Positions 1 through 13,020 of a stretch of 64,000 nt of DNA are shown here, one piece after another. The notes under the pieces are model-generated. The model searched no databases, was not told the origin of the DNA, and saw only the letters and a list, made by a program, of their open reading frames with translations. Source of the stretch: Poecilobothrus nobilitatus (lineage: Eukaryota > Arthropoda > Insecta > Diptera > Dolichopodidae); assembly GCA_947095535.1 (NCBI GenBank), contig OX352774.1:209672965-209736964 (forward strand), given 5' to 3'. Each line of letters begins with the position of its first letter. The first letter of the stretch is position 1. The translations under genes were made by a program, and so were the position numbers.

Positions 1-365
1 TTAATCGAACAAAAGGGAATTAAACCCTCTTACAGCACAATTTTTTGTTCATTTTGGTTTTCCAAATATATCTTATAAATTTTTAAGACCGAAAGACACC
101 CTATCTAAATAATAAAAAAATTAATTAATTTAATTGAAACTACATATTTAATAATATAAATAGAAATTAAATTATATATTTTTTCTATATACATATACAT
201 ATTTATAAAAATCGAAACAACAATTTTACCATTTAATATATTTTTACTTAAGGCAATAAAAGATAATTATTTAATAAAATATTTTTCCAAATCAATTATT
301 ATATTATTATAATTTTTATAATTAAAATCTTGTTTTCAGTTAAAATAAATTTAATAATTACCCAG

Positions 366-550
366 GGGGTCTCGGTAGCCTAGTGAGTAAGACCGTATAA
401 ACAAAAACTACACTGAAAACACCGAGGGAGTGTGAGTTCGGATCTTACACACGTCGTAAGAATAATATCCCCTTACGATATTTACAGCTACGCCTGAAAA
501 GGAACGGCTGTGTAATTTCTTTTTCACATTTATGTGACAGGGGAATAAAC
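366..550 (+). mobile_element. tRNA-derived SINE, copy 1
   Basis: The head GGGTCTCGGTAGCCTAGTGA looks like a tRNA 5' end with an A box. About 50 bases on, GAGTTCGGATCTTAC is a B box (consensus GGTTCGANTCC). A body follows with CGTCGTAAG, CCCCTTACGA and CAGCTACGCCTGAAAAGGAA, then a tail with CACATTTATGTGACAGGGG and an A run. The same order of blocks is seen in the copies at about 6998, 21215 and 23591, which defines a family. RNA polymerase III boxes plus a tRNA-unrelated body is the usual SINE layout. Confidence 0.8.
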
Positions 551-1878
551 TAAAAAAAAATACCCCATATAGTTTTTAAAAAGTTCTTCAATTTAAGATT
601 TAAAAATCAAAACTAAAAATTTCGCAAGATTTAATTAAATTAAAGTACACTGAATTTTAATTTATAAAAAAAGCGAAAGGAATAAATAGAGGAAAAATGA
701 AACGTTAGGGATAATAAAGAAAGAGATTTATTAAAAGAGAATGAATGCCCAGAAAAAAGATAAATTTCCTAATGTTTTTTTTTTTTGATTTATAATATTA
801 GATAACAGATAGACCTACAGATATTTTTATTGTAATTTAGTCACACAGTCATTATATAAATTATATAAAAATAGTATATACATACCTATATATATATATA
901 CATAATACATCTAGTATGAATTATTGTTATATAGATTAAATATTTTTATTTAATAAATTCCAATAATTATTCAATAAATTAGTCAATATATCAATTAATT
1001 AATTGAGCAATCAATTTATACTGAATATAAAATTAAAATAAATAATTAAATAGTTTAAATACTAAATTTATATTAAATCAATCAATTTATTTAATTGCAA
1101 ATAGGAATGTAAAATGAAAAATTATGTATTGAGAAAATTTTATTGAAATGTTGAAAATTTTGTAAATTTTTATTAATATTAGTATTCCCATTAATAATTC
1201 CTGCAGAAATTTTCTGGATGAGAAAGAATTATCTTTCAATAGCTCAGCTATATTGTGGGGAGAGAAGAGTTTATTCCTTTTACAAGAATGAAATTACCGA
1301 GTTGGTTGTTTTCTTTCAAATTTCAATAAACCCGCAAATATTCAAATATTAATATACTAAAATGACAACAAAATTTAATTTGTTAATAAATGATCATTTT
1401 TAAATCACGATTTTTACCAAAATCAAAAAAAAAAAATGAAACCATTAAAATATCATTAAAATTCTTGTGATGAATTGTGTTAAATTTTCTCTATTGTTTT
1501 GCGTTTAAATTGCGTTTCGTGTGAGATTTAAAACTTTATAAAAAACAAAGTCAAATAAGCGCCAAAATTCTAATTTTTAGTCAATTTAAAAAAAAAAAAA
1601 TTAACCAGCTTTTGAAAAAGACAATCAAAAGAATTTTAAAATTGTAATTACTAATGCATGAAAAATTTGTAATTTTTATTTAGGATTTTTTATGTAAAAG
1701 AAAAAAATATTAAAAAACAAGAGATAGGTACATTCTTCAATTTTAACTTTATATAATTAAGAAAAGCCGTTAGCACTTAGCACATGTAAATATATAACTT
1801 AAATCTTTAATTTTTATGTCTTACTTAAGATAAAGTTGAAATAAGTTTTATGTAATTTAAAGTGTAAAAAATTTCCTG

Positions 1879-2130
1879 CCGTTTGACGTTTTTAGATTGA
1901 AAAAATATTAAGCAGAACTTGAAATAAAAAATTTTAAAAATACCTACAGCTTTTTTCATTTTTGAAAAGCTGTAGCTTCGTAATGGATCGGGCTACATAA
2001 AAATGTTTTAGAACAATAATTTTTTAATAAGAACTAACCATGATTAAAATAACATTACTTCTACTTAAGCAAAGTAATTGCGAAGTGTAAAAGTTTTATA
2101 AACAGACGAACAGACAGATATACTAATATC
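1879..2130 (+). repeat. Interspersed repeat family A, longest copy
   Basis: It begins CCGTTTGACGTTTTTAGATT, contains AAAGCTGTAGCTTCGTAATG, and ends GTAAAAGTTTTATAAACAGA followed by CGAACAGACAGA. The first block recurs at 15055-15100. The middle and last blocks recur on the minus strand at 46395-46530, and the last at 21890-21945. Shared order of blocks at four places argues for a dispersed element. The nature of the element is unknown. The GACNGACAGA-type end is common in fly repeats. Confidence 0.6.
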
Positions 2131-4070
2131 AAATTTAACAAAAAGCTTTTGAAAAACGTTCTAAAAACAAAAAAAAAATTTCAATCCAAATGCAATTTCA
2201 AATATTAATTTCCAAAAATAAATTTTGCCTTTATTTCTTACTCCTTTTTTAGTGTCTGTCGCCAATCGCCATACAAAAAGACTTCTTTAACTACAATTCA
2301 TTTTCTCTTTCTAATACATTGTCATTGCAGTGACAATTTAGCACAAAAAAAAAACAGGAAAAACATAACAAATGAGTTGCCCTTTGGCAAACATTTCAAT
2401 AAAATTAAAAAAGACAAACAAAAAAAAAAAAAAAGAAAAAGAAGATTTACAAGAGCACACAACACAACCCATAATTTTAATAGAAGGCTTTTAAAAGTCT
2501 TTGTTAAAAGAAAAAGAATCATGTCTCTGCTTTGCTCTTATTATTAGAACAAAAATAAAATAAAAACTTATATGAAAGCCAACCATCCAACCAACTCAAT
2601 ACAATCAAATAATATATCACTTAGTATGTATATAGTAACAAAATTTGAATTATTTAAAAATTTAATGAGCCCATCGGTATTATAGTAATAAAGAAGAAGA
2701 TAGCAACAAAAAAAAACGTTATTTTGGTTTTTTTTTTAAAGACAAAAGAATGATTGAAAAATTAACGGAAAATAAAAAAAAAAATACTATAGAGAAGAAA
2801 ATTTTACACGATATCACGTGCCGAATTTTAAATAGATGTTTGGTGTAAAATGATAAAGATATGTATATACGGTACGGGTTAAAATAAAACAAATAAGAAA
2901 TAAATTGGACAAAGAGAAAAAAAAAATATCACAGATTTTATGAACTCATATGATTTTTATTTTAGTTACGTAAACATATAAATGTACAAACATATTATAC
3001 GATTTTAGTGCATTTGGGTTGACGCTGACTGGTTTTTTTTTTTTTTTAGATATACCTACTTCTGTATACTTTTATGGGTTGTGTTTGTCGTTCGGTCGAA
3101 AATTATCAGTTTTTAGGAGTTGATTATTATAATCAGATGAAAAATACAACAACACAAACTAAAATATATTATGGCTTATAGAAATTTGATCGTATGTTTC
3201 ATGTTTGTGGTATGTTTCTTAAAAAAAAATACGAAATAAATTTGTTACAATTATAAATTTCTTGAAGCTAATACTTAATTATAGTATAGTTCTAATAAAT
3301 GCTTGTAGAACAAAATGTTATTAAATCAAATCTTATTTTTTCTTCTTGTTATATTCTCACCTCCCATTTAAGGGCTTGATCACATCCATAAAGTTTTCTG
3401 ATCTTTTGATTCATTACTTTAAGTATTACTACATTTGTGGTTAGATGAATGACATTCGTGAGGATTTCACGAGCCATAAATTATTTGTTTATACATAAAT
3501 GTATATTGATTATATGTTTGTCATATTGTATAACAATGTTATGTATATATAAGCATATTGTTTTTTATGTATTTTTATATGAATTTTTTTTTATTTTTCA
3601 TATAGAGTACTCTGCAATATATCTGAGTAATGTAATATGTGGTAAGGGAGATCGAAAAATAAAAAAATAGCATAGCATAGGTAGGCTGTTAATATCTTCG
3701 AGAATGTTTAAGTTTAATATAAATTTAGCTTATACTTCTTTATCTATGCCTAAAAATATTATTTAAAACTAGTAAATGGAAATGAAATTTACTGCACACA
3801 TAAACTAGTTACACTTGGAAAAAATTACAGAAGTTAATTCAATAAATTTAAATAATAAATAAATTCTATTCATTAGCATTCCAAAATTAATCTTATGATA
3901 TAATAAAAATAACAAAAGGTTTTACTTAAGCTCTTCTAATTTCATTTTAAAGTTTCGTAGTAAAAATACTGATAAAAGTATTTACAAAAAAGATGGTTTT
4001 TTTTTATTATTATTATACCTATAAATTTAACAGGTAAATAATATTCTAAATCTGACAAATACATTTCTAA

Positions 4071-4112
4071 TGTCCTATTTTAAAATAATTATGTCCTATT
4101 TTAAAATAATTA
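4071..4112 (+). repeat. Perfect 21-bp tandem duplication
   Basis: The 21-base unit starting TGTCCTATTTTAAAATAAT is present twice back to back without a mismatch, which suggests a recent slippage or duplication event. Confidence 0.9.
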
Positions 4113-5129
4113 TCCAGTGAATTAATTGATTAGTCAAATGTATCATCATTACAATAAAAATTTTGTTTCTTTTTCAATATTTTTTTTATTAATTCTTAAT
4201 GGTCTGATAGTTCTCAACATAGTTATATTTTATATAACGATGTAGAAAATGAATTTTAAACAGCTGAATTAAAAAATTTACAAGTCGTTTAATTTTTATT
4301 CTTCACTATTTTTTATAACAGCTTAAAAAATTAGAAGTCTTTTAATTTATTTTTAAATAGAAATTTCGAATTTTTCATATCATTATCTTCATTGTGTGTG
4401 AAAGAACCCCTTTATCCTGAACCTTATCTAATTTATATAAAAAAAAAAAATAAAAAAAAAAACAAATATTGCATGTCCTTTAAAAATATTTCATTTTTAA
4501 TTATTTTTTTTTTTGTTTTTTTTGTAAGAAATTTCTAATAATCCTGTTTTTTAATTTTTTATATTTTAATGTCAGATGATTTTGTTTTTTTTTTTTATTA
4601 AAAAACTCCTTCAAATTTTCAATAATATTTTATCATATGTTATATCTTATTTTTTAATATCCTGTCTTTTAAAGAATATCAAAAAACTTATTAATATCAG
4701 TTAATACATCAATTCAAAAAAACAAGAAAAAAAAATATAATAATTGAAAATCATCAGTCTAACACGAACCTAAAGGATTATAATGATCTTTTATCCCTTT
4801 TCTTTTACTTTTTGACCTGAATTTTGTTTTTTTTTTACATCTGCTATTTTTTGATAATGAATTTTAACTTTAAATCTATACTATAAAAGAAACTAAGCAC
4901 ATGCCCATCTTTTTATGTTGTCATACTGTCATGTTATAATCAAAATAAAAAAAAAAAAATAACTATACATAAAAAACAAATACAAAATGAAACAATAACA
5001 AAATTTGTGAAATTTAAATAAATATTTTATATACATATATGTATACATAGGTATAAAAAAATTTAATGCATTACCGTATACAGCTTTTAAAAATATGGTA
5101 ATGATAATTTTAAATTTCATTATAAATAT

Positions 5130-5409
5130 GGCGTTATGAACTAACTCCCAAAAAATAACAATGAATTAACTCTCGTTACTCCCATTAACTCCCATTAACT
5201 CCCAACAAAATAACAATGAATTAACCCACATTATTTTTACTAAAATTTAACTTGGGAATTAATCAATTTTTCTCGGGAGTTAATTCATTATTAGAATTTG
5301 GGGATTAATTTATATGAACTAAACTGTAAAAATACCAAAAATATTTTTTAGTGAATCAGTTAATATTTGATTTTAGGAGTTAGTTACTTCGAGTTTAGTT
5401 CATAGCGCC
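5130..5409. mobile_element. 280-bp MITE-like element with inverted ends
   Basis: The left end GGCGTTATGAACTAA and the reverse complement of the right end, GGCGCTATGAACTAA, match at 14 of 15 bases. AAATATG occurs just outside both ends (5124-5130 and 5413-5419) and may be a target duplication, although four extra bases lie on the right. The interior has no coding capacity. It contains a direct duplication of the block ACTCCCA..AATAACAATGAATTA (near 5143 and 5200) with a TAACTCCCAT tandem between. Confidence 0.6.
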
Positions 5410-6997
5410 TGGAAATATGTATAGTAAATGTAAGCTTAAGAGTATATTTTAAACTAATATCTATTTTAAACTTTTATCTTTAAAAAAAATAACAAATTCT
5501 TACAATGTTAATATAAAGGTATAAGTTTAATGACTGGAGTATTAAAGGACGAATATAAGGCAATCAGTTACTTAAAATCATGATTAGATTCAACAATGAA
5601 GAGTAAAGTTATCGAATCACTGGAAAAAAAATATTTACACTATTTATTTAAAGCTTCTACCTTAAAATGAATACCCACACAAAAAAAAAAATACAATTAA
5701 GAGAATAAAAGTAAAATTATATGATGAATACCGGATTTTTTTTACAACCATATCAAATATAAAAAAGCCTTCAATAAAATTTCATACAAAAAAACATTTT
5801 TTCTTGATTTCCTCAAACAAAAAAAAAATTGTATTGCAATTATAATTTACAACAAAAAAGTAAAATTGTAGGTACATATCAAAATCAGTCAAAAATTGCT
5901 TTTATATGATTTTACAATCGCAAATGAAAAATAAGAAGAAAACGAACTTAAAGTAAAATGGTTAATGAAAAGGTGGTGATGAGTAACCGAAAATTGAAAC
6001 ATAATAAGAATTTACAAAAAAAAAGCACATAAAACCAAAGCCAAAAACAAAAAATACGTGGCAATTTGAAGATTTTTTTTATGTTATTAATTTTAAGCCT
6101 TCTTATAAAATATCTTTTCAGTTTTTATATCTCTTTTTTTTTTTATTGAGCAGGTGATACTCAATGATTCGATTTTTGAAACAAAATAACAACAAAAAAA
6201 AAATCTTAAGTTGTATTGTCTTTAGAAACATCAGGCCTACCACTAGTAAAGGATTACTTTTCTTCTTTTCTTTAATTCTTTTTTTGTATCCCGGTTTTTT
6301 TTTTTGTTAAGAATTCAAAATTGAAACTTACTCATCTGGGTTTTAATTTATTATGCAAAAAGTAAAATAAAAATGAGAAATAAAAATATATTTTATTAAA
6401 AATTTTTTACCTGTTTCAGGACAAATTAAAAATTATATAAAAAGAGACATGGAAAATTTTACGCACGTGTTCGAATATTTTATTTTATTATGAAGAAATT
6501 TAAAATACATATTTATTTTGAAGTGTTCATGAAAAATTTCAAATTTAAACTGATTTTTAAATAATCATGAATTTTGATTAAAATTAAGTCATTTGGACCA
6601 CCTAAGTCTTTTGTTTTTTTTTTTTTTTTGGTGGAATAAATTAAGAATGAAGAAAGGAAGGATTGAAAAAAGATTTCTTCTTGTCGAATATTTAAATTTT
6701 GATCAAGTTTGATCTTAAATATCAAATGAAATTCTTTTTTATAATTTATATAAAAAGTTTTTTTTCTATTTAATCGATAAAATTGTTGAGGAACATCCAA
6801 AATAAATCTTACAATTATATATAAATATAGAGTTTGCAAAAATGTAAATAAACTACTCGTAGAACTAAAATATAATTTACCCAAAAACAAAAAATGAAAA
6901 TTTAATAAAAGGATATTGACATACTTATTAATATAATACTGAATATCCTTGCATATATCGAGGAAATTTTTTGTTTTGTTTATTTTTTAGTGCATTT

Positions 6998-7153
6998 CTC
7001 TGCCACATAAATATGAACAGGAAATTACACAGCCTTTCCTTTTCAGGCGTGGCTGTAACTATCGTAAGGGGGAATAACTCTTACGACGTGTTTGGAATTC
7101 GAACCCACACTCCCTCGGTTTTTACAGCACCAGACCACCGAGGCCTCTCGAGG
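6998..7153 (-). mobile_element. tRNA-derived SINE, copy 2
   Basis: Read on the minus strand: CCTCGGTGGTCTGGTG head, then a B box GGGTTCGAATTCC, then CGTCGTAAGAGTTATTCCCC, the body block CAGCCACGCCTGAAAAGGAA, and TGTGTAATTTCC before the ATTTATGTGGCAGAG tail. It is close to copies 1 and 3. A frame of about 60 codons across it is incidental. Confidence 0.8.
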
Positions 7154-8019
7154 AAAATTTGATGCAACAATCTGTTTTGGTTTAATTTTCCATCTTGTTT
7201 CTGGTTTTTTATAATGCCTACTATTTTTTCCAAGTAGAATGTTTTTTTTTTTTAATTTCTAAAGATGAAATTTGATATTCTTTCATTGGGTAGGTACTTA
7301 AAATGTATTTTCCTTACAAAGAATACAACAAAAAAAAAAAAACATAAAAAACAAAGAGTAAATAGAGTAAGATCTGATATATTTTTAAGGATCATATCAC
7401 CTGCACTAATACACGTGTATATAAAATTTACATTACAAAAAAAAAAAAACCAAGAATAACTATAACAGTTTTTAACAAATTTTTATATATATATATAAAA
7501 TATGAAAAACTATTTGTGTTTGGTTTTTTATTTTTTTTATTATAACGAAGTTCTATGCAAGGAGTCTGCGAAGCAAATTTTTTTATGATTTTATTATTTC
7601 AGGCAACAAAAAATCTTTGCATGAGGTCTCTTAGAATCTCTTAGAAATTTAAAAAAAAAATATTGATACCGATTTGGTCTTTAATATTTAAAAAATCTAG
7701 GTTCCAAACAAAAAAAAAAAATATTAACCATTATTTAGGGAGAATCTAGTTTGATTTTTGGTTTTACTAATTGATCTTTATAATTGAAACTCACAGAATT
7801 TGAAAACTTTATGGTTAAAAGTTTAGAAATAATACCGCTAAATGTTTTTTGTTTTTTGAAAATAGATGGAAACTGAAAATCCTGAAAAATATAAATCAGA
7901 ACGGTATTTAATATTAAATTACTTTTAAATCAAACGATAGATTAAGAAGCTTAGCATAATTTAAATTGACATAGTGCCAGAATTGGTTAACAGAATTTTG
8001 CAAAAATTATCAGGGTTCT

Positions 8020-8360
8020 TATTCAAAGTCATTTAAGCAGCCGAAAAATTTGGACAGGATTCGGTTAGAAATATTTTTGAAAGAACAATATTCCGAAAAG
8101 AAGTTAACGGATCAAAATAAATTTAATCTAGCGGCCTTTTTGGTAATGAACAATTGCGGCCATTTTGGGAATGAATAAAATTTGAACTTAATCGGTCAAT
8201 TACTATAGAGAATCACTTTAAAATTCCATCGTACTAAAACGGGTTAATCGTACGTACTAAAACGGGAACTTCTCAAAAATTGGTCAAACTTTTTCTTTAA
8301 AGTCATTAAAGCATCCAACAAAATTGGAAACGATTTGGATTAATTTTTAATAGAGATATT
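8020..8360 (+). repeat. Cluster of short direct duplications
   Basis: Three nested duplications are visible. AAGTCATTTAAGCAGCCGAA (near 8027) resembles AAGTCATTAAAGCATCCAAC (near 8300). GCGGCC..TTTTGGTAATGAA recurs with a 25-base period at 8131 and 8156. CGTACTAAAACGGG occurs at 8230-8243 and 8253-8266. The stretch is less AT-rich than its surroundings. It may be the remnant of a satellite or transposon; no coding frame is present. Confidence 0.5.
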
Positions 8361-11274
8361 TTGCTTGGATTAGCATAGTAGAGAATACAGGAAAAGTTGG
8401 GATAAACAGTATTTTATGCAATAGATTTAAAAACTATAAGAGTTATTATTCATTTTACTTATTATCAACTAAAATATAATTTTATTTATTTAAAAAAATA
8501 TCCTAGCAAAGTAGGAAACTTAAATCGAAGTAGTTAAAAAATATTTTTTCAGAATTTTTTATCACTAACAAGATTGCTCCAAGAAAATCATTTTTCAAAA
8601 AATTTTTAAATTTTCTATAACATTCTTTTTCTAAATCATTGATCCTTTTTTTACCAAGGATAATAGTAAAACAAAAAAAAAAAAAATTTAATTTGTATGC
8701 GTATCTGCAATTATATGCGTCATCTTATAAAAAATCAAAAAAAAAAAAAACGAAAACACAAATTCATTTCAAACTATTTTTCTCGATATCAATTTCGAAA
8801 ATTTCTCTTATTACAATAAAATGCGGTTTTAACTAGTCCTAGATTTTTAAGATCCATCCTTTTAAATTCAACATAAATTTTGAATGAATATAAAAAGTAC
8901 AGTTTCTTAAAAATGTATATAAGAATAAGTACATATGTATGTACGTGTATGGAAAAAAACTATCTTAATTTTTTTTTTTTTATTATTATTTAGCTTGTAG
9001 GTATTTCAAATGTCTTTCTTTTGTACGGATTTCTTTTTTTGTCAGGACATTTTTGTTAGAATTCCTTTTTGTACAGTTTTATTATATTTGAACATTTTTG
9101 AATTTTGAAAAAAAAAAAAAAAAACAAAAAATGAAAATAAAAGGTATTATAGCAATCTGATTTTAAATATGATACGAAGTAGTAGTATTATTTTTTCTAG
9201 TATATTATAAAACAAAAAAGACAGGATACCAGGATACGATGAAAAAAAAAATACAAATCAAAAAGAAGCCTAAAACTATTTAAAAAAATAAAAATATCAT
9301 CAAATTTTTTATTTTATTTTTGTTATTATCCATGAAATGAAAAGAATCTATCTATGAATACGAACTAAATTTGATTTAATTTTTGAAATTTTGAATAATT
9401 TTAAAGTAGAACCATCTGTTCTAAACTACAATTGGCTGGGATCTTTTCTGAATGATGTATTTAACATGATTTTGATAATTATTATAATTTAAGATTTTTT
9501 TTTAAAATTATGTTTAAAAAACATATTAGAATTCTAGGATTTATTTTTTTATTTCTAGGATATTGAATTGGACATGTGTATATTTTCTGTTTGTTATTGG
9601 TTTTTGTTTTTTAATGGAATTAACATAAAGCAGATGTTTGTATGTACATATATTTTTTTAAAGTCCAAGTATAAAACAACAACAACAAAAAAAAAAAAAG
9701 TCAAAACTATAGATTTATATCTTTTGAACAGTTTATTTAAGACGAGTTAAATGATTATGCTTGACAGGAAGAAGAGATGATGCCAGACGCAAGTTTTTAT
9801 TTTTATTATTAAAGATATATAAATTTTATAACTTATGTGATTTTTATTTTTTAAATTACTGGTCTTTAAACAATAAAATAAAAAAGAAATAGGCTCACGT
9901 ATTGTATACTTAAAAAATATTAAAAGAAAAATTACAAATATTACAATACTTATGTTTTTATTAATAATAAAGTAGTTTTATGTTGTTTTTTTTTTTTTTT
10001 TGAATTTATAAGATAAAATGTATATTTTTGCATTGTAAATCAAATTACTTAAAATACAAAAGGTATAAAACAATATTTTTATTTGTTTAATTCAGTCCAA
10101 AAATTTTTGTTTTGTTAGAATATGTTTCAGAGGTCATAAAATTTTTAACTAAGAACAAATTAATGGCATCTTTTAAATCAGAATATTTGATAAATATACT
10201 AGATCAGATATTTTAAACTAGATTAAGGAAGTTTAGGAATCATTTTCCATCATTGTAAAAAATTATGATTATTAAATTATATAAAGAGAAAATTAAATAT
10301 GCAAAAATTTAATGGAAATATGAAATTTTCCGTTCTTTATAAGGTTTAAAAACCTAACTTATATAGCAGTTTATTTCCAAAATCAATAATGAAATGGAGA
10401 TAGATTTGTTATATCTTAAGCTTAATTAATGTCAAATGAAAAATATGCATATTACCTAAACCTTAAATTAAAGTTCATAATATATAATAAAAGGTGCCGA
10501 GAAATAATGTCTCAAGAAGTAACGTCGGATGGATTGAATTTTCAAAAGACATCAAGAAAATCTAAGCTCTTAGTGTTGAATAAGTTTTTGTACACTAAAA
10601 TCGTATCCTCCCACTACAGTATCCAGTATATAATTAACCTAACTGCAAAACAATATAATGGCTAAGGAATACGATGAAACCATATTTTAATCATAACCAT
10701 ATTTTTTTTGTAATGATGCAAAATGATCCCCATACTTCCCTAATCTAATTTAAAATGGCTGATCTCGTATGTTTACCTCTTTATATATTCGCAGCCCTAA
10801 TTGGATAATCTTGACTTATTGTTGACATTATTGTGAAATTCAAAAATAAATTTAGTTTAGTATAGTTAATGAATTTTGCTAAATACATTTCTCAAAAAGA
10901 CATTTCGTCTAATGCTATTTGAGATGAAAGACGTATAGTAAAATATTTTTGTACAAAATTTGTTTTAAGAAAAGAGACACTTGGCAAAAAGACTTTTAAC
11001 AAAAATACTATTTTTAACAAAACATGTTTTTATTGTTGAAATATAATGTTCTTATGTAAAAAAAATAATTAATTAGAAGCGATTATAGAGTTGGTTACAA
11101 AATAAGGTTTATATGCTTTTTCCAGAATATCTTATACAGTATTTCTAAAGTATATGTTTGTTAAATATCATATTGCGAAGTGCTTCAATATATCAAATGG
11201 AGAATATACAAAATGCCCCTTTTCTTAAAAGATATTAATCAAAATGTTGTTTTGCAAATATTTAGAGAAGGGTA

Positions 11275-11410
11275 GGTAGGTAGGGTGGTAACCTTCACGA
11301 TGGTGCGTGACGGCCTCAATTAGCACTAGATTGCGCCATTTTGCACTGCACTCACGTGACCTGTGTTTTTAGATTGTTTGCAGTTTTATATCCAACCCAA
11401 GCGGTTCGCG
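11275..11410. repeat. Unclassified GC-richer island starting with (GGTA)n
   Basis: GGTAGGTAGGTAGGGTGGTA is followed by about 110 bases with many G and C (for example GATGGTGCGTGACGGCCTCA and CACTCACGTGACCTG), ending near CCAAGCGGTTCGCG. It stands out sharply from the AT-rich intron. The composition and mononucleotide context suggest an inserted element, possibly SINE-like, but I do not see convincing A and B boxes and no second copy in the window. Confidence 0.3.
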
Positions 11411-11991
11411 AGAAATATTTAGAATTCGGTTAATTGAACATAAAACCATTTTGATTGATACATTTTGTTATTTGTCATAAAAAATTTTAATTTTATGATT
11501 AAAAAAATTATCGATTTTTTAAAGGTAAAAAAATATAAATTAAAATGTACATTAAAATAATTAAAAATATAAATAAGCAAATATTAATATGTATTTATTA
11601 ATTTAAAAAAAAAAATATAAAAATATTTTCATCAAAAATTAATTATTTTAATTTAAATTATTTAAATTTTATTTTTTATTTCTCTTTAAAATAAAATTTA
11701 AATCATAATTTTCCTGTTTATTTTAAATATTATTTTAATAATAATAATTAAAAAGAATTGTATTTTTATAAATTTCCTATTTATTTTACTCAACCGTTTT
11801 TTATTTATTTTTTTTTTCAGTTTTTACCTTGTTTTAACTTTTTCTTTTTTTTTGTTTTATATATCAAAGGTATAATATATCAAAAGTATATTTTTTTAAT
11901 GAAAAATGTAAGAATTTTAAATGCCATGACAATTTTATATAATATAATGGTAACGCAATGCAATTAAAAGTTTTTTTTATTTACAACTCAC

Positions 11992-12118
11992 CCATAAAGA
12001 AGTGCTGCACCAGCAATTCCACCACCACATTGTGCTGTTATATACATTGCTGCTCTTAATGGTGTTATTGCTCTGATTGTACATGTAGCTAGTGTCACCG
12101 CTGGATTAATATGTGCAC
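11992..12118 (-). CDS. bib: big brain, coding exon 3, first NPA loop and helix 3
   Basis: This 127-base exon carries the first aquaporin signature. After the ATTATAG acceptor it completes Gly and reads AHINPAVTLATC, the half-helix of loop B with an intact Asn-Pro-Ala box. It continues TIRAITPLRAAMYITAQCGG and ends GIAGAALLYG, membrane helix 3. These segments match dipteran Bib nearly residue for residue. The exon ends GG|GTGAGT, a strong canonical donor, with the final Gly codon split after two bases. The following exon should encode the extracellular loop C and helices 4-6 with the second NPA. I could not find it between here and base 1, so it lies outside the window. The NPA box is intact, so nothing here suggests a pseudogene. 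Confidence 0.96.
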
Positions 12119-13020
12119 CTATAATTTAAAAAAAAAAAAAAATTCACAAAAACATGAATAAATAAATAAATAAAAATAAAAACAAAAAAAAAAATTTAAT
12201 TTTTCATAATTTTTAATAATATTTCATTTTGAAAAACTGAAAATTAAAATATAAAAATAAAGTTTAAGTAAAAAATAATAAAGTGATGTAAAATGATTTC
12301 AGAAAATTAATGAAACTGACGTTGAAACAGAAGGAAAATATGAAAGAGAAAAATCAGAAAATGGGATAATTATTTTAAGGTAATGGATTATTCTTGTATT
12401 TTTTATTGATATAAATACAAGTTTTATGTTCGTTAATTAATTAAGTTTATTTATTTTTATTCGATTTTAAAAGTGTAATTGAACTTATTGACTTATATGG
12501 TGTTACGTGATTTTTATCCTAATTTTTTTTTTTTTATTTTGCCCTTTTTATATTTTTATGACATTTTTGTAGGGAACAGCATTTTTAGTTTGGAATAAAC
12601 ATCTGTATTTTTCGGTGCTAATCGACTTATTTTGTGGCGGAATTAAAATAATCTAAAAAAAAAACTATTGCTTTTTTTTTACGGAATGTTTTTTTATTCT
12701 ATGAAAAAAGTTCTTTGGTAATTAAATAATTTATAAAAAATAATTTCTTGATTAAAAACTGGTAATTCCAAGAAGTATGCCAACTTTAAATTTTTATTCA
12801 AACAATACTTAAAAATTGTAAAAATTAGTAGGAATACGACAATTTAAAATTAAAATTAAAATTAAAAAAAAAATTACCCAAAACAAAGAATAAATTAAAA
12901 ATTAAGCTTTATGTTTTTTTTTTTTAAATGTCGTATATTCGATAGTAGATTTAATTTTGATTGAACTAGTTTTAAAAATCAGAAAAGAAAACAGCCAAAG
13001 AATTTAATATGTATTTTTAC

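Larger units (their letters stand above)
1..11991 (-). other. bib: bib intron 3, partial, runs off the left edge
   Basis: Starts with GTGAGT next to exon 3 and continues to the window edge, so it is at least 11,991 bases. I looked on the minus strand for the expected next exon (loop C, the second NPA region with the NPARSLGP-type motif) and found no match. It holds two SINE copies, a 280-bp inverted-end element, a fragment of an interspersed repeat, a 21-bp tandem duplication and a cluster of short duplications near 8.0-8.4 kb. Elsewhere (about 560-1,870, 2,140-4,060, 5,420-6,990, 7,160-8,010, 8,370-11,270) it is AT-rich with no supported gene. A 78-codon chance frame at 10429-10665 resembles nothing I know. 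Confidence 0.75.

Noticed and set aside
6513..6890. 125-codon minus-strand frame, the longest in the window
   Set aside because: Low-complexity Phe/Lys/Ile/Leu composition from AT-rich sequence; no motif, and no exon signals at its ends.
6971..7162. 63-codon frame across the SINE
   Set aside because: The amino acids come from the SINE body; a related frame at 21202-21417 shows only that both are the same repeat.
10429..10665. 78-codon plus-strand frame with mixed composition
   Set aside because: No recognised domain, splice context or neighbour; it lies inside a bib intron and its length is unremarkable for 12 kb of AT-rich DNA.
1..11991. Search for bib exon 4 (second NPA half)
   Set aside because: No minus-strand stretch encodes a loop C or NPARS-like motif; the exon is presumably beyond the left edge.
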